From: Bradyrhizobium liaoningense
Lineage (GTDB): Bacteria > Pseudomonadota > Alphaproteobacteria > Rhizobiales > Xanthobacteraceae
DNA length: 64,000 bases
Assembly: GCF_018130785.1 (NCBI RefSeq)
Contig: NZ_JAFCJT010000007.1
Coordinates: forward strand, 186,001-250,000
Direction of reading: 5' to 3'
Positions 44,276 through 53,063 of this stretch are shown piece by piece (within the stretch, counting starts at the first letter, position 1; each line of letters starts with the position of its first letter). Both the position numbers and the translations under genes were made by a program. The notes under the pieces were generated by a model. It saw nothing but the letters and a program-made list of their open reading frames with translations, did no database searches and had not been told where the DNA came from.

Positions 44276-44452
44276 CGCAGGTTCCTGCGTGACCAGCCGA
44301 GTATGGACCTCCCGACAGGGGCTGGCAGCGCAGGGGCTGGAAACCGAAGGACGCCCCGGGATATTTTCGCCTTTGATCTGTTGGGGTAAAATCGATTTCT
44401 GCTATTGCAGGGACCAGGCGTCCGTTGGTCCCGGCCAGCGCACGAGAGCGCC

Positions 44453-47400
44453 ATGGACGAAGTCGGCGACCAAGCGGTCGGAGGAGAGCGCCAGATCAGG
44501 CCCCCGCTGGTGATCGGCGTGGGCGCTTCACCCGCTGCCCTGCACAGCATCGAACGCTTCTTTGCCAAGCTGACCGTGGGACCCGACCAGGCCGTGGTGT
44601 TGGCGCTTCAGCACCACGAGGCCTCCGACGAGCGGCGCCTGCGCGACGCGGTGCGAAATTCCAACGGCAGCAAGGTCGCCGAGATCGACGATGGCCATGT
44701 GATCGAGGGCGGCACGATCTATCTCTGCCCGCCGGCGATGATTACCACGATCCAGGGCGGCCGCTTCGCCATCCGCAAAGCCGAGCAGGCGCCCGGCGAG
44801 CGCGCCACAATCGACAGCTTCCTGGTGTCGCTGGCGGAGGAGCGTGCCGAGCAATCCATCGGCGTCATCCTCGCCGGCACCGGCGGTGACGGTACGCTCG
44901 GCACCGCGACGCTGAAGGATCATGGCGGCCTCGCCATCGCCGAAAAGGTCGCCACCGACGAGTCCGATCATCTCAAGGATGCCAACACGCCGGCGGCGAT
45001 CGCCGATTATGTGCTGACGCCGGAGGAGATTCCCGAGCACATCCAGGTCTATGCCCGTCATCTGCGCCGCCTGGACGAGAAGCAGGGATTCGACGAGGTG
45101 CTGGCGGCGGCTGCCACCTCGCTGTCGCGCATCGCCGATATCCTGCGCAACAAGACCGGCAACGATTTCCATGGGTACAAGCAGAACACCTTCCTGCGTC
45201 GCGTGCAGCGGCGCATGCAGGTGATCCAGATCGAGGAGATCGCCGCTTATGTCGATTTCCTGCGCAACGACAAGGACGAGGTGCTGCATCTCTTCAACGA
45301 CCTGCTGATCGGCGTTACCGAGTTCTTCCGCGACAAGCGCGAATTCGAGGTGCTGGAAACCCAGATTGTCCCGAGAATCTTCGAAGGCAAGAGCGCGGGC
45401 CAGCAGGTGCGCGTCTGGGTGCTTGGTTGTGCCACCGGCGAGGAGGCCTATTCGATCGGCATTCTCCTGCGCGAGCACATGGCGCGGATGGATTCCGCGC
45501 CGCAGGTGCAGATCTTCGCCACCGACATCGACGGACGGGCGCTGGCAACCGCGCGCGTCGGCCGCTACCGCACGTCCATCGAGGCCGACATGAACGGCGA
45601 GCGTCTGGCGCGCTGGTTCGTGCGCGAGGGCGACACCTACTGCGTGGTGAAGGAGTTGCGCGAGATGTGCATCTTCTCGCAGCACAACGTCATCAAGGAC
45701 GCCCCGTTCTCCAAGCTCGACATCGTCTCCTGCCGCAACCTGCTGATCTATCTCAATGCCGAGTTGCAGAACCGGGTGATCCCGCTATTCCACTTCGCAC
45801 TCTTACCGGATCGTTTCCTCTTCCTCGGCAATTCCGAGAACGTGACCCGGCATCCAAAGCTGTTCGCACCGATTGATCGCCGCGCCCGCATCTTCAAGAA
45901 GCTCGAGACGGGAACGCGGCTGCCGCCGGATTTTCCGATCACGACGGGAGCGGGCAGGGTGCCGGTCGAGCTGCAACCGGTTCGCTCGTTCGGCCCCGAC
46001 GTCGGCCTGGAGCGGCGCGCGCAGCGAATCGCGGAGCGTTACGCCCCCGCCTATGTCATCATCGATGACAATTTCCAGATCCTGCACTTCTCGGGGCGCA
46101 CCGGGCGGTACATCGAGCCGACGGCAGGCGCCGCCACGCTCGACCTGCTCCAGCTCGTGCACCGCGACCTCCGCCTGGAATTGCGCAGCGTGCTCAGCCG
46201 CGCGGCGGAGACCAACGAGCCGGCCCAGGCCGAGCAGGTGCAGCTCGGGGTGAATGGCCACCGAATCCTCGTCGATATCACCGTCGAGCCGATCCAGGAG
46301 GGCGCCGGCGGCCACCGCAACTTCGTGGTTCTCTTCAAGGACTGTCCGGTCCGCACGATCGAGGCCGACCAGAGCAAACCCAATGCCCTGGTACGCACCG
46401 AGCACGTCGATCGTCTCGAAAGCGAGCTGCGCGCAACGCGCGAGCGCCTCCAGGCGACCATCGAGGAGCTCGAAAGCACCAACGAGGAGCTGAAATCCTC
46501 CAACGAGGAATATCAGTCGCTCAATGAGGAGCTGCAATCCGCCAATGAGGAGCTCGAGACCTCGCGCGAGGAATTGCAGTCGGTCAACGAGGAGCTGACC
46601 ACCGTCAACGGCGAGCTGGCGCACCGCATCCAGGAGTTGACGCGCGCCACCAGCGACCTCAAGAATTTTCTCGAGAGCACGCAGATCGCCACCGTATTCC
46701 TCGACAACGATCTGCGCGTGATGAACTTCACGCCCGCGATAACGCAGGTCCTCCATCTGGTCGATACCGACGCGGGCCGCCCCATCGCCCACATCAAGGC
46801 AAGCATCCCGATCGAGGAGCTCTACGACGACGTCCGCCGCGTGCTGCGCACGCTCGCCAGCGTCGAGCGCGAGCTGAGCGCGCCGGACAGCGGCACGCGC
46901 TACATTGTCCGCATCCTGCCCTATCGCAGCATCGACAATTTCATCGCCGGGGTCGTCATCACCTTCATCGACGTCACTGCGATCACCCGCGCCGAGGAGC
47001 GGCAGCGCCTGCTGCTGGCCGAACTCCAGCATCGCGTCCGCAACACGCTCGGTGTCATGCGCTCGATCGCCCGCCGGTCGGCCGAATCGAACTCTACCGT
47101 CGAGGAATACGCCTCCCATCTCGACGGTCGGCTGAACGCATTCGCCCGCACCCAGGCGCTTGTCATCCGCGATCCCGAGGGCGGCGTCGACCTCGAATAT
47201 CTCGTGGTCGAGGAACTGCTGGCCTACAACGCCCGTGAAGGCGAGCAGATGCGGGTTTCCGGTCCCAAAGTGCGCTTCCAGCCCAAGGCCGCGGAAACCT
47301 TTGCGCTCGCCCTCCACGAGCTCGCGACCAATGCGCTGAAATACGGCGCGATGAGTCAACCGACGGGGCGGATCGAAATTTCCTGGCGCATCGAGGAGGG

Positions 47401-47620
47401 CACCGAGCCGGCGGAGCTGGTGTTTGAGTGGCGGGAGCGCGGCGGGCCACGGGTGACGCTGCCGCCGCGCAAAGGTTTTGGTACTGAGCTTCTGGAGCGC
47501 ACGCTGGCCTTCGAGTTCAAGGGGCAGACCACGATGGCGTTCAATCCTGCGGGACTGCAATGCACGATCACAATTCCCCTGAGCAAGCGCGCGTTTCATA
47601 CACCGGCGGTGGCTAACTGA
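44453..47620 (+). CDS. CheB-CheR-PAS-HWE histidine kinase fusion
   Basis: A 1055-residue soluble signalling protein. In order: CheB-like methylesterase (about 15-190, GVGASPAALHSIERFF and LAGTGGDGTLG), CheR N-terminal helices (about 205-260), CheR methyltransferase (about 265-460, VLGCATGEEAYSIG and CRNLLIYLNAELQ), a PAS region (about 530-620), a long coiled coil of NEEL repeats (about 650-726), a second PAS (about 727-845) and a C-terminal HWE/HisKA_2 kinase with H860 (ELQHRVRNTLGVM) and ELATNALKYGAM. Such fusions occur in many alphaproteobacteria and probably link protein methylation-like control to phosphorylation. The likely partner is the receiver encoded at 42347. The stop overlaps the Crp/Fnr start. 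Confidence 0.95.
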   Translation: MDEVGDQAVGGERQIRPPLVIGVGASPAALHSIERFFAKLTVGPDQAVVLALQHHEASDERRLRDAVRNSNGSKVAEIDDGHVIEGGTIYLCPPAMITTIQGGRFAIRKAEQAPGERATIDSFLVSLAEERAEQSIGVILAGTGGDGTLGTATLKDHGGLAIAEKVATDESDHLKDANTPAAIADYVLTPEEIPEHIQVYARHLRRLDEKQGFDEVLAAAATSLSRIADILRNKTGNDFHGYKQNTFLRRVQRRMQVIQIEEIAAYVDFLRNDKDEVLHLFNDLLIGVTEFFRDKREFEVLETQIVPRIFEGKSAGQQVRVWVLGCATGEEAYSIGILLREHMARMDSAPQVQIFATDIDGRALATARVGRYRTSIEADMNGERLARWFVREGDTYCVVKELREMCIFSQHNVIKDAPFSKLDIVSCRNLLIYLNAELQNRVIPLFHFALLPDRFLFLGNSENVTRHPKLFAPIDRRARIFKKLETGTRLPPDFPITTGAGRVPVELQPVRSFGPDVGLERRAQRIAERYAPAYVIIDDNFQILHFSGRTGRYIEPTAGAATLDLLQLVHRDLRLELRSVLSRAAETNEPAQAEQVQLGVNGHRILVDITVEPIQEGAGGHRNFVVLFKDCPVRTIEADQSKPNALVRTEHVDRLESELRATRERLQATIEELESTNEELKSSNEEYQSLNEELQSANEELETSREELQSVNEELTTVNGELAHRIQELTRATSDLKNFLESTQIATVFLDNDLRVMNFTPAITQVLHLVDTDAGRPIAHIKASIPIEELYDDVRRVLRTLASVERELSAPDSGTRYIVRILPYRSIDNFIAGVVITFIDVTAITRAEERQRLLLAELQHRVRNTLGVMRSIARRSAESNSTVEEYASHLDGRLNAFARTQALVIRDPEGGVDLEYLVVEELLAYNAREGEQMRVSGPKVRFQPKAAETFALALHELATNALKYGAMSQPTGRIEISWRIEEGTEPAELVFEWRERGGPRVTLPPRKGFGTELLERTLAFEFKGQTTMAFNPAGLQCTITIPLSKRAFHTPAVAN

Positions 47621-48366
47621 TGCCCTTGTCGACGCCAGATCGCAGCCAGGTGGAGCCGGTCATTCGCCGGCTGAACGTGCTTAGGCCGCTGTCGACTGAG
47701 GCCCGCACATTGCTCGAATATGCAATGCTCGAGGGGGTCCAGCGCGCGGGATCTGGCGAGGACCTGATCTCGGAGGGCGATGCGGTCGACAGCGTCCGCC
47801 TCGTGCTGTCGGGCTGGCTCTGCCGCTACAAGACTCTCGAGGACGGCCGGCGCCAGATCGTCAATTTTCTCTTTCCCGGCGAGAGTTGCGATGCGCACGC
47901 ATTCCTGCTGTCGGTGATGGATCACTCCATTGCGACGATGACGCCGGTCATCTACACCGAAATCAAGCGCGCGCGGTTCGAGGGATTGGTGGCGAGCGAC
48001 CGCACGCTGGCAGAAGCGTTCTGGTGCGAGACCCTCGTCAACAGCGCCATCCAGCGCGAATGGGCGATCAATCTCGGCCGCCGGGTGGCCTTTGAACGCG
48101 TGGCCCATCTGTTCTGCGAGATTGTCGAGCGGCTGCGTCCCGTCGGCATGGTCGACGGCAATTCCTGCGTGATGCCAGTGACGCAAATGGATCTTGCGGA
48201 CGCCACCGGGCTCTCGGTGGTCCATCTTAATCGCACGGTTCAGGAGCTGCGCGCCTCCGGGCTGATCGTGCTGCGCGACCGGACGCTGACCATCAGCGAT
48301 CTCGATGCGCTCAAGAACGCGGCGCTGTTCTCACCGAGCTATCTGCAACTCTATCGCCGCGACTGA
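47620..48366 (+). CDS. Crp/Fnr-family transcription regulator
   Basis: A 248-residue regulator with a cyclic-nucleotide-binding-like beta-barrel (about 20-140: LISEGDAVDSVRLVLSGWLC and IVNFLFPGESCDAH) and a winged helix-turn-helix (about 155-225, MTQ-like helix in VTQMDLADATGLSVVHLNRT). It lacks the Fnr N-terminal cysteine cluster, so it does not sense oxygen by an iron-sulfur centre. The start overlaps the kinase stop as TGATG, so the two are cotranslated. It may be the transcriptional output of this signalling cluster. Confidence 0.92.
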   Translation: MPLSTPDRSQVEPVIRRLNVLRPLSTEARTLLEYAMLEGVQRAGSGEDLISEGDAVDSVRLVLSGWLCRYKTLEDGRRQIVNFLFPGESCDAHAFLLSVMDHSIATMTPVIYTEIKRARFEGLVASDRTLAEAFWCETLVNSAIQREWAINLGRRVAFERVAHLFCEIVERLRPVGMVDGNSCVMPVTQMDLADATGLSVVHLNRTVQELRASGLIVLRDRTLTISDLDALKNAALFSPSYLQLYRRD

Positions 48367-48563
48367 CGCTACGGTCACCGGGGTTCCGGCGCCGCCGAAC
48401 TGCGCTGACTCCGCGACGGCCGGTGCGCATTCCGGCGCCGCTGGCCCTCTGGGCGTCGCCGAGCAAAAATAGCGCACTGTTAACTTATTGAAATGCCGGA
48501 ACCCGCAGTTGCGGCCGAAGCTGCCAACGCTGTCGGGCTGGGCCGTCCCGGCCGGCGCAAAAC

Positions 48564-48600
48564 TTGGCCCCGGCGCCGACCTCCCCGCCGGGGCCAATTT
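48564..48600 (+). terminator. Long GC-rich hairpin, probable bidirectional terminator
   Basis: TTGGCCCCGGCG and its exact reverse complement flank a 10-nt loop. TTT follows on the plus strand and AAAA precedes, giving T-runs on both strands. It lies 200 nt after the Crp/Fnr gene and 28 nt before the next small gene, so it may also be a leader hairpin. Confidence 0.65.
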
Positions 48601-48627
48601 CGATCCGAAGTGCCTTGTGAACGTACA

Positions 48628-48834
48628 ATGACCGCCAAGCGCAGCCGCAGGAAACAGACCCAATCGCTCCAGCAGCGGTTGACGACATGCGCCGAAAACG
48701 CCCGCGAGCGCGCGTATAGCCTGCCGCCCGGCAAGGAGCGCGAGATGCTGCTGCGACGCGCCAAGCAGAACGAGGCGACCTCGAACTTGACGGACTGGCT
48801 CAGCATGCCCGTCTACCCGAGACGAGGCGCATGA
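48628..48834 (+). CDS. Small basic hypothetical protein
   Basis: A 68-residue protein beginning MTAKRSRRKQTQSLQQRL, with the central pattern LPPGKEREMLLRRAKQNE and a C-terminal DWLSMPVYPRRG. Proteins with a similar LPPG-x-ER-x3-L-x2-A-x-Q core and a W-L-x-SP end are frequent in Bradyrhizobium. Their role is unknown. The ATG at 48628 marks where the family pattern starts. The frame is open further upstream through the hairpin. Confidence 0.72.
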   Translation: MTAKRSRRKQTQSLQQRLTTCAENARERAYSLPPGKEREMLLRRAKQNEATSNLTDWLSMPVYPRRGA

Positions 48835-49249
48835 CCGTGCGGAGCATCAAGCACGATGATCCAGCCGAGCTCGCTTCCGCGCCGTTGCCTTGGCGCCTGA
48901 AGCCCAGCGGTGCTCTCGGCGTCAGATTTCTGGAAGCTCCTTCACCTCAAGAGATGCGACGGCTTCAGCCGATCCAGAGCCTTCGTGTTGCTTGTTCGCC
49001 TCTTGCCTTCGCCGTCCGAAGTCGTGCATCTCTGACGGATCGGTTCTCGCGCGCTGCCCTGGGAGTGTTGGCGGCCGGATTCCGCGCGCATCGAACCTGG
49101 GCCTAAGCCTCACCCTCGCTCTTCGGCGACGTCGGCTTCACCAGGCCACACCGCGCACGGGAGCCCAGCGTTTGCGTCAGCCCTGATCTCGATGACATCG
49201 CGACATGGATCGGTATACTGCCACCGCGCACCGGAACTAGGATCAGGCG
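48835..49249. other. 415-nt gap before the molybdoenzyme gene
   Basis: One 91-codon frame starts inside the previous stop (ATGA at 48831), but its product has no recognisable feature and it has no independent ribosome-binding site. The remainder is probably the promoter region of the BisC-type gene. No strong motif is visible. Confidence 0.45.
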
Positions 49250-51571
49250 ATGGACGACACGATTGGTTTTCCCGACCCCGGCCTCGACCTGTCTGACGGC
49301 TTCAAGCCCCACACCTCGCATTGGGGGGTGTTTTCCGCGCGTCAAAGCGAAGCCGGACTCGAGGTCAGGGCCTATGCGGGCGACCCCGATCCGAACGGCA
49401 TCATCGGCAATTTCCCCGGCGCGCTGCGGCATCAGGCGCGCATCGCCCAACCTGCGATCCGCCGCGGCTGGCTGGAGCGGGGGCCTGGCCCGGACGATCG
49501 TCGCGGCCGCGACGAGTTCATCTCCGTGAGCTGGGAGAAGGCGCTCGATCTGCTCGGCGACGAGCTCGGCCGCATCCGCGACACGCGCGGCCCCGGCGCC
49601 GTGTTCGGCGGCTCCTATGGCTGGTCGAGCGCAGGCCGCTTCCATCACGCGCAGAGCCAGGTTCATCGCTTCCTCAACATCGCGATGGGCGGCTATGTGC
49701 GCTCCGTGAACACCTATTCCTCGGGCGCGTCCTCGGTGCTGCTGCCGCAGATTCTCGCGGGCTATGAGGACATCACCAAGCGTAACGTCACCTGGGAGCA
49801 GATCGCTGCCGACACCGACATCGTGCTGGCGTTCGGCGGCATGGCGCTGAAAAACTCAATGGTGGCCGGCGGTTCCATCAGCAAGCATGTCGAACGCGGT
49901 GCGATGGAAGCTGCGCGCCGGCGTGGCTGCGAGTTCATCCTGGTCAGCCCGCTGCGCGACGATCTACCGATCGAGGCCGGGGCCGAATGGATGACCTGCG
50001 TGCCCGGCACCGATACCGCGCTGATGCTCGGCATCGTTCACACCTTGGTTGCGGAAAATCTGCACGACCAGGCCTTCCTCGATCGCTACACCGAGGGCTG
50101 GCCCGTGTTCCTGCGCTATCTCACCGGCGAGAGCGACGGGCAAGCGAAGCACGCCGAATGGGCTGCGGCAATCTGCGGCGTCGACGCTGACACGATCCGC
50201 AGGCTTGCGCGTCGCGCCGCCGGAAAGCGCGCGCTGATCACCGTTTCGCATTCTCTCCAGCGCGCCGAGCACGGCGAGCAGCCGGTGTGGATGGGCATGG
50301 TGCTGGCGGCAGCGCTCGGCCAGATCGGCCTGCCTGGCGGCGGCTATGCTTATTCGCTCGGCGCGATCGGCTATTACGGCCGCCGCGTCAACGACGTGCC
50401 GGGACCGACGCTGGGGCAGGGTCGCAACGGCGTGCGCGATTTCATTCCGGTCGCGCGCATTGCGGACATGCTGCTCAATCCCGGCACGACCTATCGCTAC
50501 AATGGCGAGACGCGCACCTATCCTGACATCCGCCTCGTCTACTGGGCCGGCGGCAATCCCTTCCATCACCACCAGGACATCAACCGCTTGCGCAAGGCTT
50601 TTGCGCAGCCCGACACGTTCGTCGTGCATGAGCTCGCCTGGACCGCCACCGCGCGTCACGCCGACATCGTGCTGCCCTCGACCATGACGCTGGAGCGCGA
50701 GGACATCGGCTATTCCACCAATGATCCGCTGATGGTCGCCATGCACCGGATCGCCGAGCCGTTTGGACTTGCGCGCGACGATTACGAGATTTTCGCCGAT
50801 CTTGCCGAACGTCTCGGCGCGCGTGAACCTTTCACCGAAGGCCGCACGTCGCGGCAGTGGCTGGAGCATCTCTACGAGCCGACCCGCGCTTCGCTCGAAG
50901 CGCTCGGCCTCGAGGCCCCGAGCTTTGACAAATTCTGGCAACGCGGCAGCCTGGTCGTGCCGCAACAGCCCGACGACGGCGGGCGGCTGCGCAGCTTCCG
51001 CGACGACCCGGCCAATCATGCCTTGCCGACGCCGAGCGGCCGCATCGAGATCTATTCGACCAAGATCGCAGGCCACGGCGATGCGGATTGCCCCGGCCAT
51101 CCGGTCTGGCTCGACAAGACCGACATGCCCAGGCGTGGTGCGCCGTGCTTCCTCGTCGCCAACCAGCCAGTGACGCGACTGCATAGTCAGCTCGATTTCG
51201 GTGGACATTCGCTTGCCGCAAAGCATCGCGGTCGCGAGGTCGCGCGCATGAATCCGCGCGATGCGGATGCGCGCGGCATCAGGGATGGCGACATCATCCG
51301 CCTGTTCAACGACCGCGGCGCCTGCCTGGCCGCGGTCCATGTCACCGACGGCATCGCGCCCGGCGTGCTCCAGCTTCCGACCGGTGCGTGGTACGACCCG
51401 ATGGACCCCGAGGACGAGGCGCCGCTCTGCGTTCACGGCAATCCCAATGTGCTCACCCGCGACATCGGCACGTCGTCCTTCGCGCAGGGCTGCACCGGCC
51501 AGCTCACGACGGTCGAGGTGGAGAAGTTCACGGGCAATCTGCCGCCGATCCGGGCGTTCGATCCGGCGTAG
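49250..51571 (+). CDS. BisC/TorZ-type molybdopterin oxidoreductase (S- or N-oxide reductase)
   Basis: A 773-residue enzyme of the DMSO reductase family, the subgroup without an N-terminal iron-sulfur cluster. No signal peptide is present, which points to the cytosolic biotin/methionine sulfoxide reductase type rather than periplasmic DorA/TorA. The motif GGSYGWSSAGRFHHAQSQVH carries the expected Mo-ligand serine (S127). YWAGGNPFHHHQD and the C-terminal dinucleotide-binding domain (GVLQLPTGAWYDP) follow. Length equals that of E. coli BisC. Likely substrates are biotin or methionine sulfoxide, or a related oxide, using bis-MGD cofactor. It converges with the AraC gene. Confidence 0.9.
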   Translation: MDDTIGFPDPGLDLSDGFKPHTSHWGVFSARQSEAGLEVRAYAGDPDPNGIIGNFPGALRHQARIAQPAIRRGWLERGPGPDDRRGRDEFISVSWEKALDLLGDELGRIRDTRGPGAVFGGSYGWSSAGRFHHAQSQVHRFLNIAMGGYVRSVNTYSSGASSVLLPQILAGYEDITKRNVTWEQIAADTDIVLAFGGMALKNSMVAGGSISKHVERGAMEAARRRGCEFILVSPLRDDLPIEAGAEWMTCVPGTDTALMLGIVHTLVAENLHDQAFLDRYTEGWPVFLRYLTGESDGQAKHAEWAAAICGVDADTIRRLARRAAGKRALITVSHSLQRAEHGEQPVWMGMVLAAALGQIGLPGGGYAYSLGAIGYYGRRVNDVPGPTLGQGRNGVRDFIPVARIADMLLNPGTTYRYNGETRTYPDIRLVYWAGGNPFHHHQDINRLRKAFAQPDTFVVHELAWTATARHADIVLPSTMTLEREDIGYSTNDPLMVAMHRIAEPFGLARDDYEIFADLAERLGAREPFTEGRTSRQWLEHLYEPTRASLEALGLEAPSFDKFWQRGSLVVPQQPDDGGRLRSFRDDPANHALPTPSGRIEIYSTKIAGHGDADCPGHPVWLDKTDMPRRGAPCFLVANQPVTRLHSQLDFGGHSLAAKHRGREVARMNPRDADARGIRDGDIIRLFNDRGACLAAVHVTDGIAPGVLQLPTGAWYDPMDPEDEAPLCVHGNPNVLTRDIGTSSFAQGCTGQLTTVEVEKFTGNLPPIRAFDPA

Positions 51572-51736
51572 GCGGCATCGCCGGCCCGTTACCCCCATCT
51601 ACGCGACATGCGCCGCGAGGATGCCAAGGTGTGTCTGCGGCCTGAAACGTGCGTTGAAGAATGGCGATGCCGCTCCTTGCTCCGTCATGGCGAGCGCAGC
51701 GTCACGACGTGCCGCAGCGCGTCTCATCGCGCGAAC

Positions 51737-52714
51737 TTACGCCGCTGCGCCGACCGTCCAGTCCATGTCCGCGGCCGCGCGCCGCCGCGGAAGCGCCTCC
51801 GCAGCAGGCCGCGCAGTCCTGCTGGCCATACGCCAGCGTGCCGGTGACTGGCCGCTGATGCGCTTGAACACGGTCGAAAAATGCGCCTGGGTGCTGAAGC
51901 CGACGGCAAGCGCGATCTCCGCCAGGGGCCGCTCCGTCGTCGTGAGCAGGCTCTTCGCATGCTCGACCCGATAGTTGAGCAGATATTCGCGTGGACGGTA
52001 GCCGGTCGCGGCGCGGAACTGTGCGGCGAAATGCATCCTGGAGAGGCCTGCGACATTGGCGAGCTCGGACAGGCTGATACAGCGATCAAAGTGATCGGAG
52101 ACATATTGCTCGACGCGCCGCAGCCGCCATTTCGGCAAGGCATTGACTTTTGCGCGTGGCAGCTCGAGCCGGGTCAGATGCATCGCAAGCGTCTCGCCGA
52201 TGCAGTGCGCGAACTGCTGGTCCGCGCTGTCGCCCTGCTCGGTCAGTGCCTTGGCGAGCTCGGCGGCGAGCGGGTCGCGCAGCAGGACGAGGTCATTGAG
52301 GCCTTCGGTCGCGGGCAACGCCGCCGGAAAATGATCGGTGGCGATGTGGAAGTGCAGGAAAGCGCAGGGCGACTGGAATTGCACACCGAGGAGCTTCGAT
52401 GGTGCACTGACATACAGCGTGCCCGCGGGCATGGTGCCGTCGAAGATGATCTGACGGTCCCGGCTGAGCTTTACCCGAGCGGTCTTCAGGGCGATGGCGA
52501 CGAAATAGCGATCCGCCGGTGTCGTCGCTTCGTGCGACGAGATGGCCCGAGAATCATCCCATCGCGAAATCGTGATGTCCGCGTCCGGACCGCAGTCGAT
52601 CTTGCGCCATCCGCTTTCCGGCGCGATTACTCGCATCCCGTGCGAAACCTCGCGATCACGCCCGCTGGCAGGAAATTCGATCAAGGCATGCGTCGCCTGC
52701 GTGTCATTCAACAT
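51737..52714 (-). CDS. AraC-family transcription regulator
   Basis: A 325-residue regulator with an N-terminal ligand-type domain and a C-terminal AraC DNA-binding domain with two helix-turn-helices (ISLSELANVAGLSRMHFAAQ and LAEIALAVGFSTQAHFSTVF, then the RISGQSPARWR signature). The ATG at 52714 has AGGAGAGG upstream. Five phased TTA/GTTA-like repeats lie about 95-140 nt upstream and match sites before the genes at 55950-59423, so this gene may be in the same regulon. Target genes are not evident. The molybdoenzyme gene is convergent. Confidence 0.92.
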   Translation of the reverse strand: MLNDTQATHALIEFPASGRDREVSHGMRVIAPESGWRKIDCGPDADITISRWDDSRAISSHEATTPADRYFVAIALKTARVKLSRDRQIIFDGTMPAGTLYVSAPSKLLGVQFQSPCAFLHFHIATDHFPAALPATEGLNDLVLLRDPLAAELAKALTEQGDSADQQFAHCIGETLAMHLTRLELPRAKVNALPKWRLRRVEQYVSDHFDRCISLSELANVAGLSRMHFAAQFRAATGYRPREYLLNYRVEHAKSLLTTTERPLAEIALAVGFSTQAHFSTVFKRISGQSPARWRMASRTARPAAEALPRRRAAADMDWTVGAAA

Positions 52715-53063
52715 CGCGCGTCCTCTCCTGGCCTCGCCGCCGCTTGCAACGCTCGGCCAACTCTCAGTGCTTTCCATGGTCAGAGGATAGGCGTGAGCCG
52801 GGCAAGAAGCTCGTTAGTGATGATTAGGAGGTGTTAGATTTTGTGCGCGCGCATTAGGTGTGGCAGTCCGCCGCAGGACGTTTGATTTTATTCATCTTTT
52901 CAATTATTTGCGCAGATTGATGCGGTGTGAGGACATTGCCAAACATAGCGCGGCGATGGATGTGCCGGTATCAGGCCGGCGCAGTGCCCTTGCTGGACCG
53001 CGCGTCAACGCCGGGTATAGTCGCCGCGCATTTGAATGAAATGGCCGTCAAGATGAGTCAGAA
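52715..53063. other. Divergent promoter region between AraC and STAND regulator genes
   Basis: This 349-nt region includes an AT-rich segment (about 52880-52915) unlike the surrounding DNA, and the phased repeats near the AraC side. It should carry both promoters. No gene is visible. Confidence 0.6.
52809..52856 (-). promoter_or_regulatory. 10-bp-phased TAAC direct repeats upstream of the AraC gene
   Basis: On the plus strand GTTA, ATTA, GTTA and ATTA start at 52813, 52823, 52833 and 52853, all on one 10-bp grid (the 52843 position is GTGC). Read toward the AraC gene, the proximal unit is CTAACGAGC, the same octamer TAACGAGC found before the genes at 55950, 57821 and 62715. Confidence 0.65.

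Noticed and set aside
45803..47599. 598-codon open frame on the minus strand
   Set aside because: It is antisense to the CheB-CheR-kinase fusion and its composition mirrors the NEEL coiled coil and HWE domain.
48831..49106. 91-codon frame overlapping the stop of the small basic protein
   Set aside because: The ATGA overlap is suggestive, but the product has no hydrophobic or structural pattern and nothing else supports it.
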